Of a stretch of DNA of 64,000 bases, positions 38,492 to 49,230 are shown one piece after another. Source of the stretch: Haemophilus sputorum CCUG 13788 (GTDB lineage: Bacteria; Pseudomonadota; Gammaproteobacteria; Enterobacterales; Pasteurellaceae); the NCBI RefSeq assembly GCF_000238795.1, contig NZ_AFNK01000007.1, positions 1 to 64,000 of the forward strand. The letters run 5' to 3'. Position 1 is the stretch's first letter. Each line of letters opens with the position of its first letter. The notes beneath the pieces are model-generated. The model did no database searches and was not told the DNA's origin. It saw only the letters and a list, made by a program, of their open reading frames with translations. The position numbers and the translations under genes are program-made.

Positions 38492-39409
38492 TTAAAGATT
38501 AACCATTCTGTTAGGGCGAATTATATTCCCTACCGTGATTTCTGCAATACCTAAGAATTGCCCATTTTCTGAAAATAATCGAACTAAGCCACTTAATGCT
38601 TGTGGATTCTCAAATTTGACTCTTTGACCGAACCCAACTGCTTTAGTTTGCTCGGCGGTTAAATTTAATTGCGGTAATGATGTCACAGCAGTATCCATCG
38701 GCAATAATAAGCGGTCTAATTCACTACTTGGAAAACTATCGGCTAAGAGTGCTAAGTCTTCAATTGGCATCATTTCCTCAATCGGATAATCCGCAACCGC
38801 TAACCGACGTAACATGGTAACATGCGCACCGCAGCCTAAAGCTTCTCCTAAATCATCAACTAACGTGCGAATATAAGTGCCTTTTGAGCAATGCACTTCT
38901 AGTGTTAAAAATGGTGCTTGGTAGTCGATAAATTTGAGCTCAAAAATAGTAATCGGACGCGCTTCACGCTCAACGGTAACGCCAGCTCGGGCATATTCAT
39001 ACAAAGGTTTACCATTATGCTTTAAGGCTGAGAACATCGTTGGCACTTGTAGGATTTCGCCTCGAAATGCCGGCAATGCAGCTAAAATATCCGCTTCAGC
39101 CACATTCACCTCTCGGCTTTGTACTACCTGACCTTCTGCATCAGAAGTATCTGTACGTTCACCTAGTTTAGCCGTTACCACATAGCGCTTATCTGAATCT
39201 AATAAGAATTGGGAAAACTTGGTCGCCTCCCCTAAACAAATAGGCAACATGCCTGTGGCAAGTGGGTCAAGCGCGCCAGTATGCCCTGCTTTATTCGCTT
39301 TAAATAGGCGTTTAACTTTTTGCATGATGTCATTGCTAGAAACACCTTGTGGTTTATCTAACAAAAAGACGCCATGCACATCACGCCCTTTTTTACGAGG
39401 TCTGGACAC
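38492..39409 (-). CDS. truB: tRNA pseudouridine(55) synthase
   Basis: 305 residues. Makes pseudouridine at position 55 in the T-loop of tRNAs. The catalytic Asp48 is in [19 protein letters not shown]; the KPLYEYAR-type segment and the [18 protein letters not shown] block are present. A C-terminal PUA-like region follows. The start codon is GTG at 39409, just 2 bp after the rbfA stop, so translation is coupled to rbfA. It ends the rimP-nusA-infB-rbfA-truB cluster. Confidence 0.96.
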   Translation of the reverse strand: MSRPRKKGRDVHGVFLLDKPQGVSSNDIMQKVKRLFKANKAGHTGALDPLATGMLPICLGEATKFSQFLLDSDKRYVVTAKLGERTDTSDAEGQVVQSREVNVAEADILAALPAFRGEILQVPTMFSALKHNGKPLYEYARAGVTVEREARPITIFELKFIDYQAPFLTLEVHCSKGTYIRTLVDDLGEALGCGAHVTMLRRLAVADYPIEEMMPIEDLALLADSFPSSELDRLLLPMDTAVTSLPQLNLTAEQTKAVGFGQRVKFENPQALSGLVRLFSENGQFLGIAEITVGNIIRPNRMVNL

Positions 39410-39411
39410 AA

Positions 39412-39792
39412 TTAGTCCTCTTTATGCTTAGCTTCATCTTGACGAATCACGTTTGAAACCAGATTAGACATTCTCATCCCTTCAACTAATGATTCATCGT
39501 AAATAAAGCGTAATTCCGGCACAATACGTAAACGCATAGCTTTGCCCACAAGGCTGCGAATATACGGACTTGCTTTTTCAAGCCCCGCCATGCCTTGTTC
39601 AATAGCAGCTTGGTCGCTATCAAATAAAAAAGTCACGAAAATTTTGGCATAGGCCAAATCACGTGAAACCTCAACATCTGAAACAGTGACCATTCCAATA
39701 CGCGGGTCTTTTACCTCACGTTGTAAGATGATAGCCACCTCTTTTTTTAATTCTTGCGCAACACGATCGCTGCGTTTAAATTCTCTACTCAT
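39412..39792 (-). CDS. rbfA: Ribosome-binding factor A
   Basis: 126 residues from the chosen start. KH-fold protein that helps mature the 16S rRNA 5' end of the 30S subunit and is needed at low temperature. It starts [19 protein letters not shown] and contains [20 protein letters not shown] and the C-terminal [15 protein letters not shown]. The start at 39792 is chosen because 31 further codons upstream run through the USS hairpin and do not match the family. It is separated from infB by 151 bp containing an uptake-signal pair, so it may have separate expression. Confidence 0.95.
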   Translation of the reverse strand: MSREFKRSDRVAQELKKEVAIILQREVKDPRIGMVTVSDVEVSRDLAYAKIFVTFLFDSDQAAIEQGMAGLEKASPYIRSLVGKAMRLRIVPELRFIYDESLVEGMRMSNLVSNVIRQDEAKHKED

Positions 39793-39816
39793 ATTTTTCT
39801 CTTTTTTGTATATGTA

Positions 39817-39861
39817 AAGCGGTCGAATTTCGCAAAACTTTTGCAAAATCCAACCGCTTGT
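39817..39861 (-). repeat. Uptake-signal inverted pair between infB and rbfA
   Basis: AAGCGGT (39817-39823) faces ACCGCTTGT (39853-39861), separated by the AT tracts of the uptake signal. The stem is short (7 bp), with T-rich sequence on the minus strand beyond it. It may be a partial terminator inside the cluster. Confidence 0.55.
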
Positions 39862-39943
39862 AGGGAAGGTGAACCTAATGTTCACGCACGAAAATCAAGG
39901 TATTTACTTGTGCGTATGATACTAAGTCCACACGCCCTACGAA

Positions 39944-42481
39944 TTAAATCGAGCGTTTAATTTCAACCACTTCGAATACCTCGATTTGGTCGCCAACTTT
40001 AACATCGTTATAGTTTTTCACGCCGATACCACATTCCATACCATTGCGGACTTCTGAAACGTCATCTTTGAAGCGACGGAGAGAATCTAACTCACCTTCA
40101 AAAATAACCACGTTGTCACGCAATACGCGGATTGGGTTGTTACGTTTGATCACACCTTCAGTTACCATACAGCCCGCGATTGCACCAAATTTCGGATGGC
40201 GGAAGACATCACGTACTTCAGCTAAACCAATGATTTCTTGTTTGAATTCAGGTTGTAGCATACCGCTCATTGCTGCTTTAATTTCATTTAATAGTTCATA
40301 AATGATTGAATAGTAACGTAAGTCGATATTTTCACTTTCAATTACACGACGCGCTGAAGCATCTGCACGAACGTTAAAGCCGACCATAATCGCATTTGAA
40401 GCCGCAGCTAAAGTTGCATCAGTTTCAGTAATACCACCTACACCAGAACCCACAACTTTCACTTTCACTTCTGCAGTTGAAAGTTCTTGTAATGATTGGC
40501 AAATTGCTTCTACCGAACCTTGTACGTCTGCTTTCACGATAACGTTAAGCTCTGCAACATCGCCTTCAGTCATGTTGCTGAACATATTTTCTAGTTTCGC
40601 TTTTTGCTGACGCGCTAATTTGACTTCACGGAATTTACCTTGACGATATAAAGCTACTTCACGTGCTTTTTTCTCATCACGTACAACGGTTGCTTCATCA
40701 CCCGCTGCCGGCACGCCTGAAAGACCTAATACCTCAACAGGAATAGATGGGCCAGCAGATTCTACTTCTTTACCGTTCTCATCACGCATTGCACGTACAC
40801 GACCGTACTCAAAGCCACATAAAACGATATCGCCTTTGTTTAAAGTACCTGATTGTACAAGAATGGTTGCAACTGGACCGCGACCTTTATCAAGGTATGA
40901 TTCAATTACTACACCACTTGCCATACCGTCTTTTACAGCGGTTAACTCAAGTACTTCTGATTGAAGTAAGATAGCATCTAATAAATCATCAATACCTGTT
41001 CCTTTCTTCGCAGAAACTGGAACGAATTGTACATCACCACCAAATTTTTCAGAAATTACTTCATGTTGAAGTAATTCTTGCTCTACGCGATCTGGGTTTG
41101 CTTCTGGTTTATCGATTTTGTTTACTGCTACTACTAAAGGCGCACCTGCTGCTTTCGCGTGTTGAATCGCTTCGATAGTTTGAGGCATCACACCATCATC
41201 TGCCGCAACAACAAGCACTACGATATCCGTTGCTTTCGCACCACGCGCACGCATTGAGGTAAATGCAGCGTGCCCCGGTGTATCTAAGAAGGTGATCATT
41301 TTGCCGTCATCCATTTCTACGTGGTATGCACCGATATGCTGGGTAATACCACCCGCTTCGCCGGCTGCCACTTTCGCTTTACGGATATAGTCAAGTAATG
41401 AGGTTTTACCATGGTCAACGTGACCCATGATAGTAACAACCGGTGCACGAGTGACTTTTTCAGCATCCACATCGCGGTCTTCCAATACAGCTTCTTCAAG
41501 CTCATTTTCTTTACGAAGAATTACTTTGTGGCCAAGTTCTTCCGCTACTAATTGTGCAGTTTCCTGATCAATTACTTGGTTGATAGTCACCATTTCACCC
41601 ATTTTCATCATGAGCTTGATGATTTCTGTTGCTTTTACAGCCATTTTGTTAGCTAAGTCAGCCACGGTGATAGTTTCACCAATCACAACATCCGCTTTCA
41701 CAACTTGCACAGGTTTAGTAAAGGCTTGTTGAAGGGCTGCCCCTTTCTTACCATTTTTACCTTTACCTTTCATATCTTTTTGGTTACGACGATCTGCATT
41801 ACGTTCATTTTTATCGTCTTCACGGCCACCTTTTTTCGCTTTGGCTACTCCGCCTTTACCACGATTACGGTTACCTTCACTACGGCGGTCATTGTCACGC
41901 TCTGCATCACGCGCATAGCTAGAGGTAAAACGTTCATCTTCAAAATCATCGTTATTATCTACTGCTTCTTCACGCTCAATTTCGGCTAAACGGCGTGCGT
42001 TTTCTGCTGCGCGTTTAGCTTCCATTTCTGCTTTTTGGCGCGCTAATTCCTCTTGCTTACGGCGAAGTTCGGCTTCTTCTTTTTTCTTCGCTTCTTTTTC
42101 AGGATCAACCGTTTTTTCTTGTTTTGGTTGTTCTGCTTTTGGCGCTGCCGCTTTCGGTTTGCTATTTGGCATTACTGGTGCCGCTGGTTTTTTCGCAGCC
42201 TCTTTCTGTTTTACTGCTTCAGCAGCTTGTTTTTCAGCCTCAGCTTTTGCTTTAGCTTCAGCTGCTGCTTTTTCTGCGGCTTCTTTTTCTGCTTTCGCTT
42301 TTTCAGCCGCTAATTTTGCTTCTTGCTCTGCTTTCGCTTGTAATGCTTTAGCATCAATTTTAGGTTTTTTCTCTTTAACTTCTACCGCTTTAGTTTTGCC
42401 ACCAGCAGTAGTTGCGCTCACTTTAGTGGTTTTACGTGCACCGCCTAACGAAAGCGTTTTTTTCTCTGTTGTTTCTGTCAT
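39944..42481 (-). CDS. infB: Translation initiation factor IF-2
   Basis: 845 residues. GTPase that brings fMet-tRNA to the 30S subunit and promotes subunit joining. A long charged N-terminal region (about residues 30-230) is rich in Lys, Ala and Glu. The IF2_N repeat, G domain and C-terminal domains follow. G motifs are GHVDHGKTS (G1), DTPGHAAF (G3) and NKID (G4). The C-terminal C2 domain ([21 protein letters not shown]) binds fMet. It lies 13 bp after nusA, in the standard order. Confidence 0.98.
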   Translation of the reverse strand: MTETTEKKTLSLGGARKTTKVSATTAGGKTKAVEVKEKKPKIDAKALQAKAEQEAKLAAEKAKAEKEAAEKAAAEAKAKAEAEKQAAEAVKQKEAAKKPAAPVMPNSKPKAAAPKAEQPKQEKTVDPEKEAKKKEEAELRRKQEELARQKAEMEAKRAAENARRLAEIEREEAVDNNDDFEDERFTSSYARDAERDNDRRSEGNRNRGKGGVAKAKKGGREDDKNERNADRRNQKDMKGKGKNGKKGAALQQAFTKPVQVVKADVVIGETITVADLANKMAVKATEIIKLMMKMGEMVTINQVIDQETAQLVAEELGHKVILRKENELEEAVLEDRDVDAEKVTRAPVVTIMGHVDHGKTSLLDYIRKAKVAAGEAGGITQHIGAYHVEMDDGKMITFLDTPGHAAFTSMRARGAKATDIVVLVVAADDGVMPQTIEAIQHAKAAGAPLVVAVNKIDKPEANPDRVEQELLQHEVISEKFGGDVQFVPVSAKKGTGIDDLLDAILLQSEVLELTAVKDGMASGVVIESYLDKGRGPVATILVQSGTLNKGDIVLCGFEYGRVRAMRDENGKEVESAGPSIPVEVLGLSGVPAAGDEATVVRDEKKAREVALYRQGKFREVKLARQQKAKLENMFSNMTEGDVAELNVIVKADVQGSVEAICQSLQELSTAEVKVKVVGSGVGGITETDATLAAASNAIMVGFNVRADASARRVIESENIDLRYYSIIYELLNEIKAAMSGMLQPEFKQEIIGLAEVRDVFRHPKFGAIAGCMVTEGVIKRNNPIRVLRDNVVIFEGELDSLRRFKDDVSEVRNGMECGIGVKNYNDVKVGDQIEVFEVVEIKRSI

Positions 42482-42494
42482 ATGAATTCCTCCT

Positions 42495-43991
42495 CTAGCT
42501 GAACCAGCAAATTTGACGTGCAGCCATAATCAATTCACCTGCTTTTTCTACTGATAATTCTTCAATCTCAGCTAAATCGTCTGTGCCTTGCTCAGCTAAC
42601 TCTTCAAGGTTGGTAATGCCTTTTTCCGCTAATTTATACGCGATATGGCGTTCCATTCCTTCAAGATTTAATAATTTTTCATCGATATCCGCTTGTTTAA
42701 GCGCTTCTTCCTCTTCTAAGGCTTTTTTCGTCAGTGCATTTTTCGCTCGCGCTTGTAACTCTTCGACTAAATCTTCGTCTTCTAAGCCATCAATTGCAGT
42801 CAGTGCATCAACCGGCACATAGGCAATCGCTTCTAAAGAGGCAAAGCCTTCTTCAATTAACACTTGTGCAAATTCGTCATCGATTTCTAACGCAGAAGTT
42901 AATAAGTTAATCACTTTACCATCTTCCGCTTGATTTTTCGCCTCTAACTCTTCAACAGTCATCACATTTAATGCCCAACCGGTTAATTGTGTTGCAAGAC
43001 GTACGTTTTGCCCGTTACGGCCGATTGCTTGTGCTAATTTTGCAGACTCTACCGCAATATCCATAGAATGTGCTTCATCATTGATGATGATTGAGCTTAC
43101 ATCCGCTGGTGCCATTGCGTTAATCACAAATTGTGCCGGGTTATCATCCCAAAGCACGATATCTACACGTTCGCCACCTAATTCATTGCTAATGGCTTGG
43201 ACACGTGAACCACGCATACCTACGCAAGCACCAACTGGATCGATACGTTTATCGTTTGATTTCACGGCAATTTTTGCACGAGAACCAGGATCACGTGCCG
43301 CACCTTTAATTTCAATCAGCTGTTCACCAATTTCTGGCACTTCCAGTTTGAATAATTCTTCAAGCATTACTGGTTTAGAACGCGTTAAGAAAATTTGTGG
43401 GCCTTTTGATTCTGGTTTGATTGCATAAAGCACACCACGAACACGGTCGCCTGGGCGGAAGTTTTCGCGAGGCAACATATCTTCACGAACGATAACCGCT
43501 TCACCTTTAATATCTTCACTCTTACCTTGTAGTTCTAGGAAAATATTATCACGGGTTACTTTTTTAACCGTTGCACTGATGATCTTGCCTTCATCTGGAC
43601 GGAATTCGTTGATGATTTTGCATTTTTCAGCTTCGCGGATTTTGGTTTTTACCACTTGACCAAAAGTTTGAATTGCAACACGACCGAACTCAATTGATTC
43701 TACTTCGTCTTCAACCACATCACCTAATTGCACATTTGGATCTTCAAATTGTGCTGCTTCTAAGCTAATTTCACGGGTCATGTTATGAACTTGTTCTACG
43801 ACTAACCAGCGACGGAAAGTTGTGAAATCACCTGTTTTACGATCAACTACAACACGAATATCAATATCTAATTCGTGAGTTTTCTTGGTTGCGATAGTTA
43901 AAGCTGTTTCCAATGCCTCGAAAATAGCTTCTTTTGGTAATTGTTTCTCGTTTGAAACCGCTTCAGCGGCTAACAAAATTTCTTTACTCAT
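42495..43991 (-). CDS. nusA: Transcription termination/antitermination protein NusA
   Basis: 498 residues. RNA polymerase-binding factor for pausing, termination and rRNA antitermination. The N-terminal domain is followed by S1 (residues near 135-200), and KH1 and KH2 (including [21 protein letters not shown] and [15 protein letters not shown]). Two acidic C-terminal repeats ([16 protein letters not shown] and [19 protein letters not shown]) bind alpha-CTD or NusG, as in E. coli. It is cotranscribed with rimP and infB. Confidence 0.98.
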   Translation of the reverse strand: MSKEILLAAEAVSNEKQLPKEAIFEALETALTIATKKTHELDIDIRVVVDRKTGDFTTFRRWLVVEQVHNMTREISLEAAQFEDPNVQLGDVVEDEVESIEFGRVAIQTFGQVVKTKIREAEKCKIINEFRPDEGKIISATVKKVTRDNIFLELQGKSEDIKGEAVIVREDMLPRENFRPGDRVRGVLYAIKPESKGPQIFLTRSKPVMLEELFKLEVPEIGEQLIEIKGAARDPGSRAKIAVKSNDKRIDPVGACVGMRGSRVQAISNELGGERVDIVLWDDNPAQFVINAMAPADVSSIIINDEAHSMDIAVESAKLAQAIGRNGQNVRLATQLTGWALNVMTVEELEAKNQAEDGKVINLLTSALEIDDEFAQVLIEEGFASLEAIAYVPVDALTAIDGLEDEDLVEELQARAKNALTKKALEEEEALKQADIDEKLLNLEGMERHIAYKLAEKGITNLEELAEQGTDDLAEIEELSVEKAGELIMAARQICWFS

Positions 43992-44017
43992 TGAAAATGT
44001 CTCTTAGATAATTAAAT

Positions 44018-44479
44018 TTAAAAATCAAATACTGGCACTAAGTTAGCCTTTTGAATATTACCGAAAGCAAATTGGCACGGTTCGTTATCCACTAATAAAG
44101 TAATAAAATCGCCTTCAACTTGTTCGATTTTTCCTTGCCATTTACGGCGATCGAACATCGGAATACGAAGATGAATAACAGCCTCACGTCCGATAAAACG
44201 TTGATAATGCGCTAAGTTAAATAATGGACGGTCTAAACCTGGTGAAGACACTTCTAAATTATATTTATCAGCAATTGGATCTTCTACGTCAAAAATAGCG
44301 CTAATTTGACGACTAACATCACTACAATCATCAATAGTCACGCCACCGTCTTTATCAATAAAAATACGTACAGTTAAATAACGCCCTGCACGTTGGCATT
44401 CGATGCCGACTAGCTCACACCCCATTGCTTCAATGGTATCTTGAGTCAGCTCAGTAAGCTTTTGTTCTAATGTAGCCAA
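44018..44479 (-). CDS. rimP: Ribosome maturation factor RimP
   Basis: 153 residues. Helps assemble the 30S subunit central domain and S12 binding. It has the N-terminal alpha/beta domain ([20 protein letters not shown] and the [11 protein letters not shown] block) and the [13 protein letters not shown] signature, then an SH3-like C-terminal domain. It starts 26 bp ahead of nusA. A strong intrinsic terminator lies immediately upstream, between the initiator tRNA gene and this gene, as in the E. coli metY operon. Confidence 0.96.
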   Translation of the reverse strand: MATLEQKLTELTQDTIEAMGCELVGIECQRAGRYLTVRIFIDKDGGVTIDDCSDVSRQISAIFDVEDPIADKYNLEVSSPGLDRPLFNLAHYQRFIGREAVIHLRIPMFDRRKWQGKIEQVEGDFITLLVDNEPCQFAFGNIQKANLVPVFDF

Positions 44480-44495
44480 AATTTTTCTCCAGATA

Positions 44496-44521
44496 TAAAA
44501 AAAGAGCCTTACCAGCTCTTT
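44496..44521 (-). terminator. Terminator/attenuator just upstream of rimP
   Basis: AAAGAGC (44501-44507) pairs with GCTCTTT (44515-44521) with a 7-nt loop, and a 7-T run follows on the minus strand. It lies only 21 nt before the rimP ATG. It could attenuate read-through from metY into rimP-nusA-infB. Confidence 0.75.
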
Positions 44522-44614
44522 ATGATACGAATTTAAGGTATCGCCCGCTTAATTGAAAATTACTTTCTACAAGCGGTCTGTTTTATTCTGTTTTTTGCAA
44601 ATTTGCAGTACATA

Positions 44615-44653
44615 ATAAAACAAAGCTCACAGACCATAACCGGAATGTGAGCT
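44615..44653 (-). terminator. Terminator following the initiator tRNA gene
   Basis: AGCTCACA (44624-44631) pairs with TGTGAGCT (44646-44653), then TTTGTTTTATT on the minus strand, 8 bp after the encoded CCA. Confidence 0.75.
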
Positions 44654-44661
44654 GATAAAAC

Positions 44662-44738
<77 letters not shown>

Positions 44739-44751
44739 TCTGATGTGCGGT

Positions 44752-44779
44752 ATTATAGAGAAAACTTCTGCTTTTGCAA
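44752..44779 (-). promoter_or_regulatory. Promoter of the metY-rimP-nusA-infB cluster
   Basis: TTGCAA (44774-44779) and a consensus TATAAT (44752-44757) on the minus strand with a 16-bp spacer, 14 bp before the mature tRNA 5' end. The promoter sits in the short gap after aroA, beside an uptake signal (44808-44816). Confidence 0.8.
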
Positions 44780-44823
44780 GCAATTTTGTAAAAAATCCCT
44801 AAAAAATACCGCTTGTTTATTCT

Positions 44824-46122
44824 CTAAGCACGAATCGATAACTTTTCGAACTCAGAAAAATAGGTTGGAAATGTTTTGGCGGTACATTTCGGATCAAGAA
44901 TTGTCACGGGCGTATTTGACAATGCAATTAGCGAGAAACACATCGCCATTCGGTGATCGTTATAAGTCGCAATTTCCGCTGCTTGGAATTGCGCTAATGC
45001 CAAAGGTTGAATACGAATGAAATCCTCGCCTTCTTCAACTTCTGCACCGATTTTACGAAGCTCGGTTGCCATCGCACTTAAACGGTCGGTTTCTTTTACC
45101 CGCCAGTTATAAATGTTGCGAATTACCGTTTCACCTTCGGCAAACAATGCTGTTGTTGCAATAGTCATTGCTGCATCTGGAATATGATTCATATCCATAT
45201 CTACACCATGCAATGGTGCTTGTTCTGCTTGAATAAAATCCTCACCCCAAGTGATTTTTGCGCCCATTTTCTCTAATACATCGGCAAACAAGCGGTCACC
45301 TTGAATTGAATTTTTACCAATTCCTGTAACTTTTACTTTTCCTTTAATAGCACCTGCGGCTAAAAAATAAGAAGCAGAAGAAGCATCCCCTTCCACTAAA
45401 TAACGCTTAGGTGAAATATAAGATTGATTGCCCTTTACAATAAAGGTTTGATAATTTTGGTTTTCTACTGTCACACCAAAATCTTTCATCATCGCCAAGG
45501 TGATATCAATGTAAGGTTTTGAAACTAGCTCGCCCATAATCTGAATTTCCATATCGCCTTCAGCAAGTGGGGCCGCCATCAATAGTGCCGTTAAAAATTG
45601 ACTGGAAATTGAGCCGTCAATTTGCACTTTGCCGCCTTGTAACCCCGTATTTCGGATTGCGAGCGGTGGATACCCTTCTTGTTCAAGATATTGCACATTT
45701 GCGCCAACTTGAATTAAAGCATCAACCAAATGCTTAATTGGACGCTCTTTCATGCGAGGTTCGCCTGTTAAAACAACCTCTGCCTCTTGTTGTCCTTTTA
45801 AGCAAAGTGCAGCCGCTAACGGGCGCATGGCAGTGCCTGCATTCCCTAGGAAAAGTGAAAGCCCATTTTGCCAATTAAAGGCACCGCCAACGCCTGTTAT
45901 TGTGCATACGGTTTTATCTGAGGATAGTTCATAACTCACTCCTAAAGATTTCAACGCATTTAGCATATGGCGAATATCATCACTGTCTAATAAATTGGTG
46001 ACTTCCGTTGTGCCATGTGCTAATGCTGCCAATAACAAAGCACGGTTAGATAAGCTTTTTGAACCAGGTAAGTTAATCTCGCCTTCTACACGCAAAATAG
46101 GATTTAAAGTGATTTTTTCCAT
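44824..46122 (-). CDS. aroA: 3-phosphoshikimate 1-carboxyvinyltransferase
   Basis: 432 residues. EPSP synthase of the shikimate pathway, joining phosphoenolpyruvate and shikimate 3-phosphate. [17 protein letters not shown] (residues 19-35) holds the substrate-binding Lys and Ser-Arg, and [19 protein letters not shown] contains the conserved glycine region with GTAMRP typical of class I enzymes. The C-terminal [12 protein letters not shown] is intact. It lies 17 bp after hisC, so the two are probably co-transcribed. An internal uptake signal is at 45288-45296. Confidence 0.97.
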   Translation of the reverse strand: MEKITLNPILRVEGEINLPGSKSLSNRALLLAALAHGTTEVTNLLDSDDIRHMLNALKSLGVSYELSSDKTVCTITGVGGAFNWQNGLSLFLGNAGTAMRPLAAALCLKGQQEAEVVLTGEPRMKERPIKHLVDALIQVGANVQYLEQEGYPPLAIRNTGLQGGKVQIDGSISSQFLTALLMAAPLAEGDMEIQIMGELVSKPYIDITLAMMKDFGVTVENQNYQTFIVKGNQSYISPKRYLVEGDASSASYFLAAGAIKGKVKVTGIGKNSIQGDRLFADVLEKMGAKITWGEDFIQAEQAPLHGVDMDMNHIPDAAMTIATTALFAEGETVIRNIYNWRVKETDRLSAMATELRKIGAEVEEGEDFIRIQPLALAQFQAAEIATYNDHRMAMCFSLIALSNTPVTILDPKCTAKTFPTYFSEFEKLSIRA

Positions 46123-46139
46123 CTTTTCTCTCGCTTAAA

Positions 46140-47240
46140 TTATTGTAGGTTTAACACTTTGCGTAATGCTTCAAACAGACGACTATTTTCTTCTGGCAAG
46201 CCAATACTAATGCGCAAATGATTCGGCATACCATAACCTGAAATCGGACGAACAATCACGCCTTCATGCAATAACGCATCATAAATCGGCTGCGCAGGAC
46301 GTTTAAAATCAATGGTAATAAAATTACCTTTCGAGGGAATATAATCTAATTGGTATTGTTGACAAAATGCTTCATAACGCTGCATCTCTTGGCGATTATT
46401 GGTAGCGACTTTAGCAACAAAAGCATCATCATTTAACACGGCAATCGCAGAAGCTAAGGCTAGACTATTGCAGTTAAACGGTTGACGCACGCGGTTCAAT
46501 AAGTCTGCAATTTCAGCATTTGAAACCGCATAACCAATGCGCAATCCAGCTAAGCCATATGCTTTGGAAAGCGAGCGTGAAACGATTAAATTGGGATATT
46601 TCGCTAATAACGCAAAACTATCTACCCGCTCAGTAGGTGCGGTAAATTCGGTATAAGCTTCATCTAATACCACAATAATATGTGATGGCACCTGTGCTAA
46701 AAAAGCATCTAGCTCAGCATGCGTTAAAAAATTCCCAGTTGGATTATTGGGGTTGGCGATAAATATCAGTTTGGTTTTCTCGTTAATCGCAGCTAGAAAA
46801 CCGTTTAAGTTATGCCCCCAGTTTTTAGCTGGGATTTCGCGCGCAGTTGCATTGATTGCTTTAGTGACTAATGGATAAACAATAAAGGCATATTGCGAAT
46901 AAATCACTTCATCTTGTTCGCTAGCAAAAGTATGAGCAAATAATTCTAATAAATCATTTGATCCATTACCCAATGTGATTTGATTAGGTTCAATATGAAA
47001 TTTTTGCGCAATCGTCTTTTTCAATTCAAAGCCATTGGCATCAGGGTAACGAGTAAGATCATTTAATTGACTCATAATCGCTTGTTTAGCGCTTTCAGGA
47101 AAGCCAAACGGATTTTCGTTTGAAGCGAGTTTAATGATGTTAGAAATGCCAAGCTCTCGTTCTAATTCTTCAATTGGTTTGCCGGCTTGGTATGGAGAAA
47201 GCGATTTTACGCCCTCATTTGCGATGTTGATAAATTGCAT
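46140..47240 (-). CDS. hisC: Histidinol-phosphate/aromatic aminotransferase (HisC2-like)
   Basis: 366 residues. PLP-dependent class I/II aminotransferase of the HisC family, acting on histidinol phosphate and often on aromatic keto acids. Visible are LASNENPFGFP near residue 37, the IANPNNPTGNFLTH segment, VLDEAYTEF and the PLP lysine in SRSLSKAYGLAGLRIGY. It pairs with aroA rather than a his operon, which suggests an aromatic amino acid role such as phenylpyruvate transamination. That is inference from context. AGGAC precedes the ATG. Confidence 0.92.
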   Translation of the reverse strand: MQFINIANEGVKSLSPYQAGKPIEELERELGISNIIKLASNENPFGFPESAKQAIMSQLNDLTRYPDANGFELKKTIAQKFHIEPNQITLGNGSNDLLELFAHTFASEQDEVIYSQYAFIVYPLVTKAINATAREIPAKNWGHNLNGFLAAINEKTKLIFIANPNNPTGNFLTHAELDAFLAQVPSHIIVVLDEAYTEFTAPTERVDSFALLAKYPNLIVSRSLSKAYGLAGLRIGYAVSNAEIADLLNRVRQPFNCNSLALASAIAVLNDDAFVAKVATNNRQEMQRYEAFCQQYQLDYIPSKGNFITIDFKRPAQPIYDALLHEGVIVRPISGYGMPNHLRISIGLPEENSRLFEALRKVLNLQ

Positions 47241-47373
47241 AATGTGTCCTTTTTATTTTTCTTAGGCTCAGGATTGTAGTAGAGAATCACGCTTTTTTAA
47301 AGCGAAAGCGGTCGAATTTCATGGCGTTTTTGCAAAAATCACGGTTTTACTTTTATTTATTTTTTATTGATTG

Positions 47374-47389
47374 TGTGATTCATCTCACA
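47374..47389. promoter_or_regulatory. CRP site upstream of dld
   Basis: TGTGATTCATCTCACA is a perfect TGTGA-N6-TCACA match, 73 bp upstream of the dld ATG and upstream of a CATAAC-type -10. It predicts cAMP-CRP activation of D-lactate oxidation. Confidence 0.8.
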
Positions 47390-47461
47390 TTTTTTAATTC
47401 TTGATTTTGTTAGCATAACTGCTTGATTTTCTAACCCAACTCAAACAAAGGGCGATTTATT

Positions 47462-49156
47462 ATGTCAACCCAACAACTTATTTCTCAATTAACCGACATT
47501 GTCGGTCACGCACATATTATTACGGATGCGGCAAAAAATGAGGCTTATCGCAGTGGTTATCGTTTTGGCACAGGTAACGCGATTGCGGTTGTGAGACCTG
47601 CTACATTATTAGAATTCTGGAACGTGCTAAAAGCCTGTGTGGCGCATGATGTGATTGTAATTAACCAAGCTGCAAATACGGGCTTAACAGGGGGTTCAAC
47701 GCCTAGCGGGAACGATTATGATCGTGATATTGTTATCATCAACACCATGTTAATGAAAGACATTCAACTCATTAACGATGCCGAACAAGTTGTCTGTTTC
47801 CCAGGCTCAACCCTCAATGAATTAGAAAATTTATTAAAACCGCATGAAAGAGAGCCTCACTCAGTTATTGGTTCTTCTTGTATTGGTGCTTCCGTTATCG
47901 GTGGGATTTGTAATAACTCTGGCGGGGCTTTAGTACAACGTGGGCCAGCTTATACCGAAATGGCACTTTTTGCTCAATTAAATGAAAATGGTGAATTAGA
48001 ACTTAAAAACCATTTAGGTATTGATTTAGGCGAAACCCCAGAAGAAATTTTAACGAACTTACAAGGTCACCACTATCAACGCAAAGATATCCAAAGAGAT
48101 TGCGGAAAAGGTCACGACCATCATTATTGTAACCATGTTCGTAAAGTAGATGAAGATAGCCCTGCGCGCTTTAATGCAGACCCAAGTCGTCACTATGAAT
48201 CATCCGGTTCTGCAGGAAAACTGGCTGTTTTTGCCGTGCGTTTAGATACTTTCCCATTAGAGAAAAATACGGCGGTGTTCTACATCGGCACAAACCAAAT
48301 TCAAACACTTAACGACATTCGCCGCCATATGTTAGCCAATTTTGAAGTGCTACCGATTTCAGGCGAATACATTCATCGTGATGCTTTTGATGTGGCAGCA
48401 CGTTATGGAAAAGATACCTTCTGGGTGATTAAAAAATTCGGTACACACTGGTTACCGAAACTCTTTGCATTGAAAGCTAATGTTGATCGTATTGCGAAAA
48501 AATTCTCGTTCTTACCACACCATTTAAGCGATAAATTTATGCAACTCTTATCAAAAGCGATGCCAGAACATCTGCCAAAAAGCTTGTGGACATATCGCGA
48601 TAAATATGAACACCATTTAATCGTGAAAATGGGAGGAAAAGGCGTACAAGAAGCGCGTGAATTCTTAAAAACTTATTTTAGTGATGCCACTAAAGGCGGA
48701 TATTTTGAATGTAACGCCGAAGAAACCCAAGCAGCCATGTTGCATCGTTTCGCAGTTGCAAGTGCAGCAATTCGCTATCGCGCTATTCATGAAAAAGAAG
48801 TGGAAGAAATCGTGGCATTAGACGTTGCGCTTCGCCGTAATGATAATGAATGGTTTGAAGTTCTTCCGCCAGAAATTGATAACAAAATTAGCCATAAGCT
48901 CTATTACGGTCACTTTATGTGCCATGTGTTCCACCAAGATTATATTGTGAAAAAAGGCTACGATTGTGAAGCCCTAGAGCATGACATGCTCAAATTGCTT
49001 GACCAACGTGGCGCACAATATCCAGCAGAACACAACGTAGGGCACCTTTATGAAGCTAAACCAGAATTGCGTAAATTCTATAAAGTACTCGACCCAACCA
49101 ATAGCTTCAACCCAGGAATTGGTAAAACCACCAAGAAAAAACATTGGGTAGAATAA
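47462..49156 (+). CDS. dld: Quinone-dependent D-lactate dehydrogenase
   Basis: 564 residues, close to E. coli Dld (571). Peripheral membrane FAD flavoenzyme that oxidises D-lactate to pyruvate and feeds electrons to the quinone pool. The FAD-binding domain contains GLTGGSTPSGNDYDRDIVII (near residue 75) and GSSCIGASVIGGICNNSGGALVQRG-type sequence. The C-terminal cap and membrane-binding regions (RIAKKFSFLPHHLSDKF) are basic, as needed for phospholipid contact. A perfect CRP site lies upstream and a USS-pair terminator downstream. Confidence 0.97.
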   Translation: MSTQQLISQLTDIVGHAHIITDAAKNEAYRSGYRFGTGNAIAVVRPATLLEFWNVLKACVAHDVIVINQAANTGLTGGSTPSGNDYDRDIVIINTMLMKDIQLINDAEQVVCFPGSTLNELENLLKPHEREPHSVIGSSCIGASVIGGICNNSGGALVQRGPAYTEMALFAQLNENGELELKNHLGIDLGETPEEILTNLQGHHYQRKDIQRDCGKGHDHHYCNHVRKVDEDSPARFNADPSRHYESSGSAGKLAVFAVRLDTFPLEKNTAVFYIGTNQIQTLNDIRRHMLANFEVLPISGEYIHRDAFDVAARYGKDTFWVIKKFGTHWLPKLFALKANVDRIAKKFSFLPHHLSDKFMQLLSKAMPEHLPKSLWTYRDKYEHHLIVKMGGKGVQEAREFLKTYFSDATKGGYFECNAEETQAAMLHRFAVASAAIRYRAIHEKEVEEIVALDVALRRNDNEWFEVLPPEIDNKISHKLYYGHFMCHVFHQDYIVKKGYDCEALEHDMLKLLDQRGAQYPAEHNVGHLYEAKPELRKFYKVLDPTNSFNPGIGKTTKKKHWVE

Positions 49157-49169
49157 TCCTGTTAATAAA

Positions 49170-49221
49170 ACAAGCGGTCATATTTGCAAAACTTTTTACA
49201 AATATGACCGCTTGTATTTTT
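49170..49221. terminator. Convergent USS-pair terminator dld/thiU-like
   Basis: ACAAGCGGTCATATTTG (49170-49186) and its exact complement (49199-49215) form a 17-bp stem with a 12-nt loop and T runs. Both arms carry a complete uptake signal. Confidence 0.93.
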
Positions 49222-49230
49222 TAGAACTAA

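Noticed and set aside
41705-42485. Several long plus-strand ORFs rich in Phe, Cys and Ala opposite infB
   Set aside because: They mirror the Lys/Ala/Glu-rich N-terminal region of IF-2 on the other strand, lack ribosome binding sites and have no recognisable protein features.
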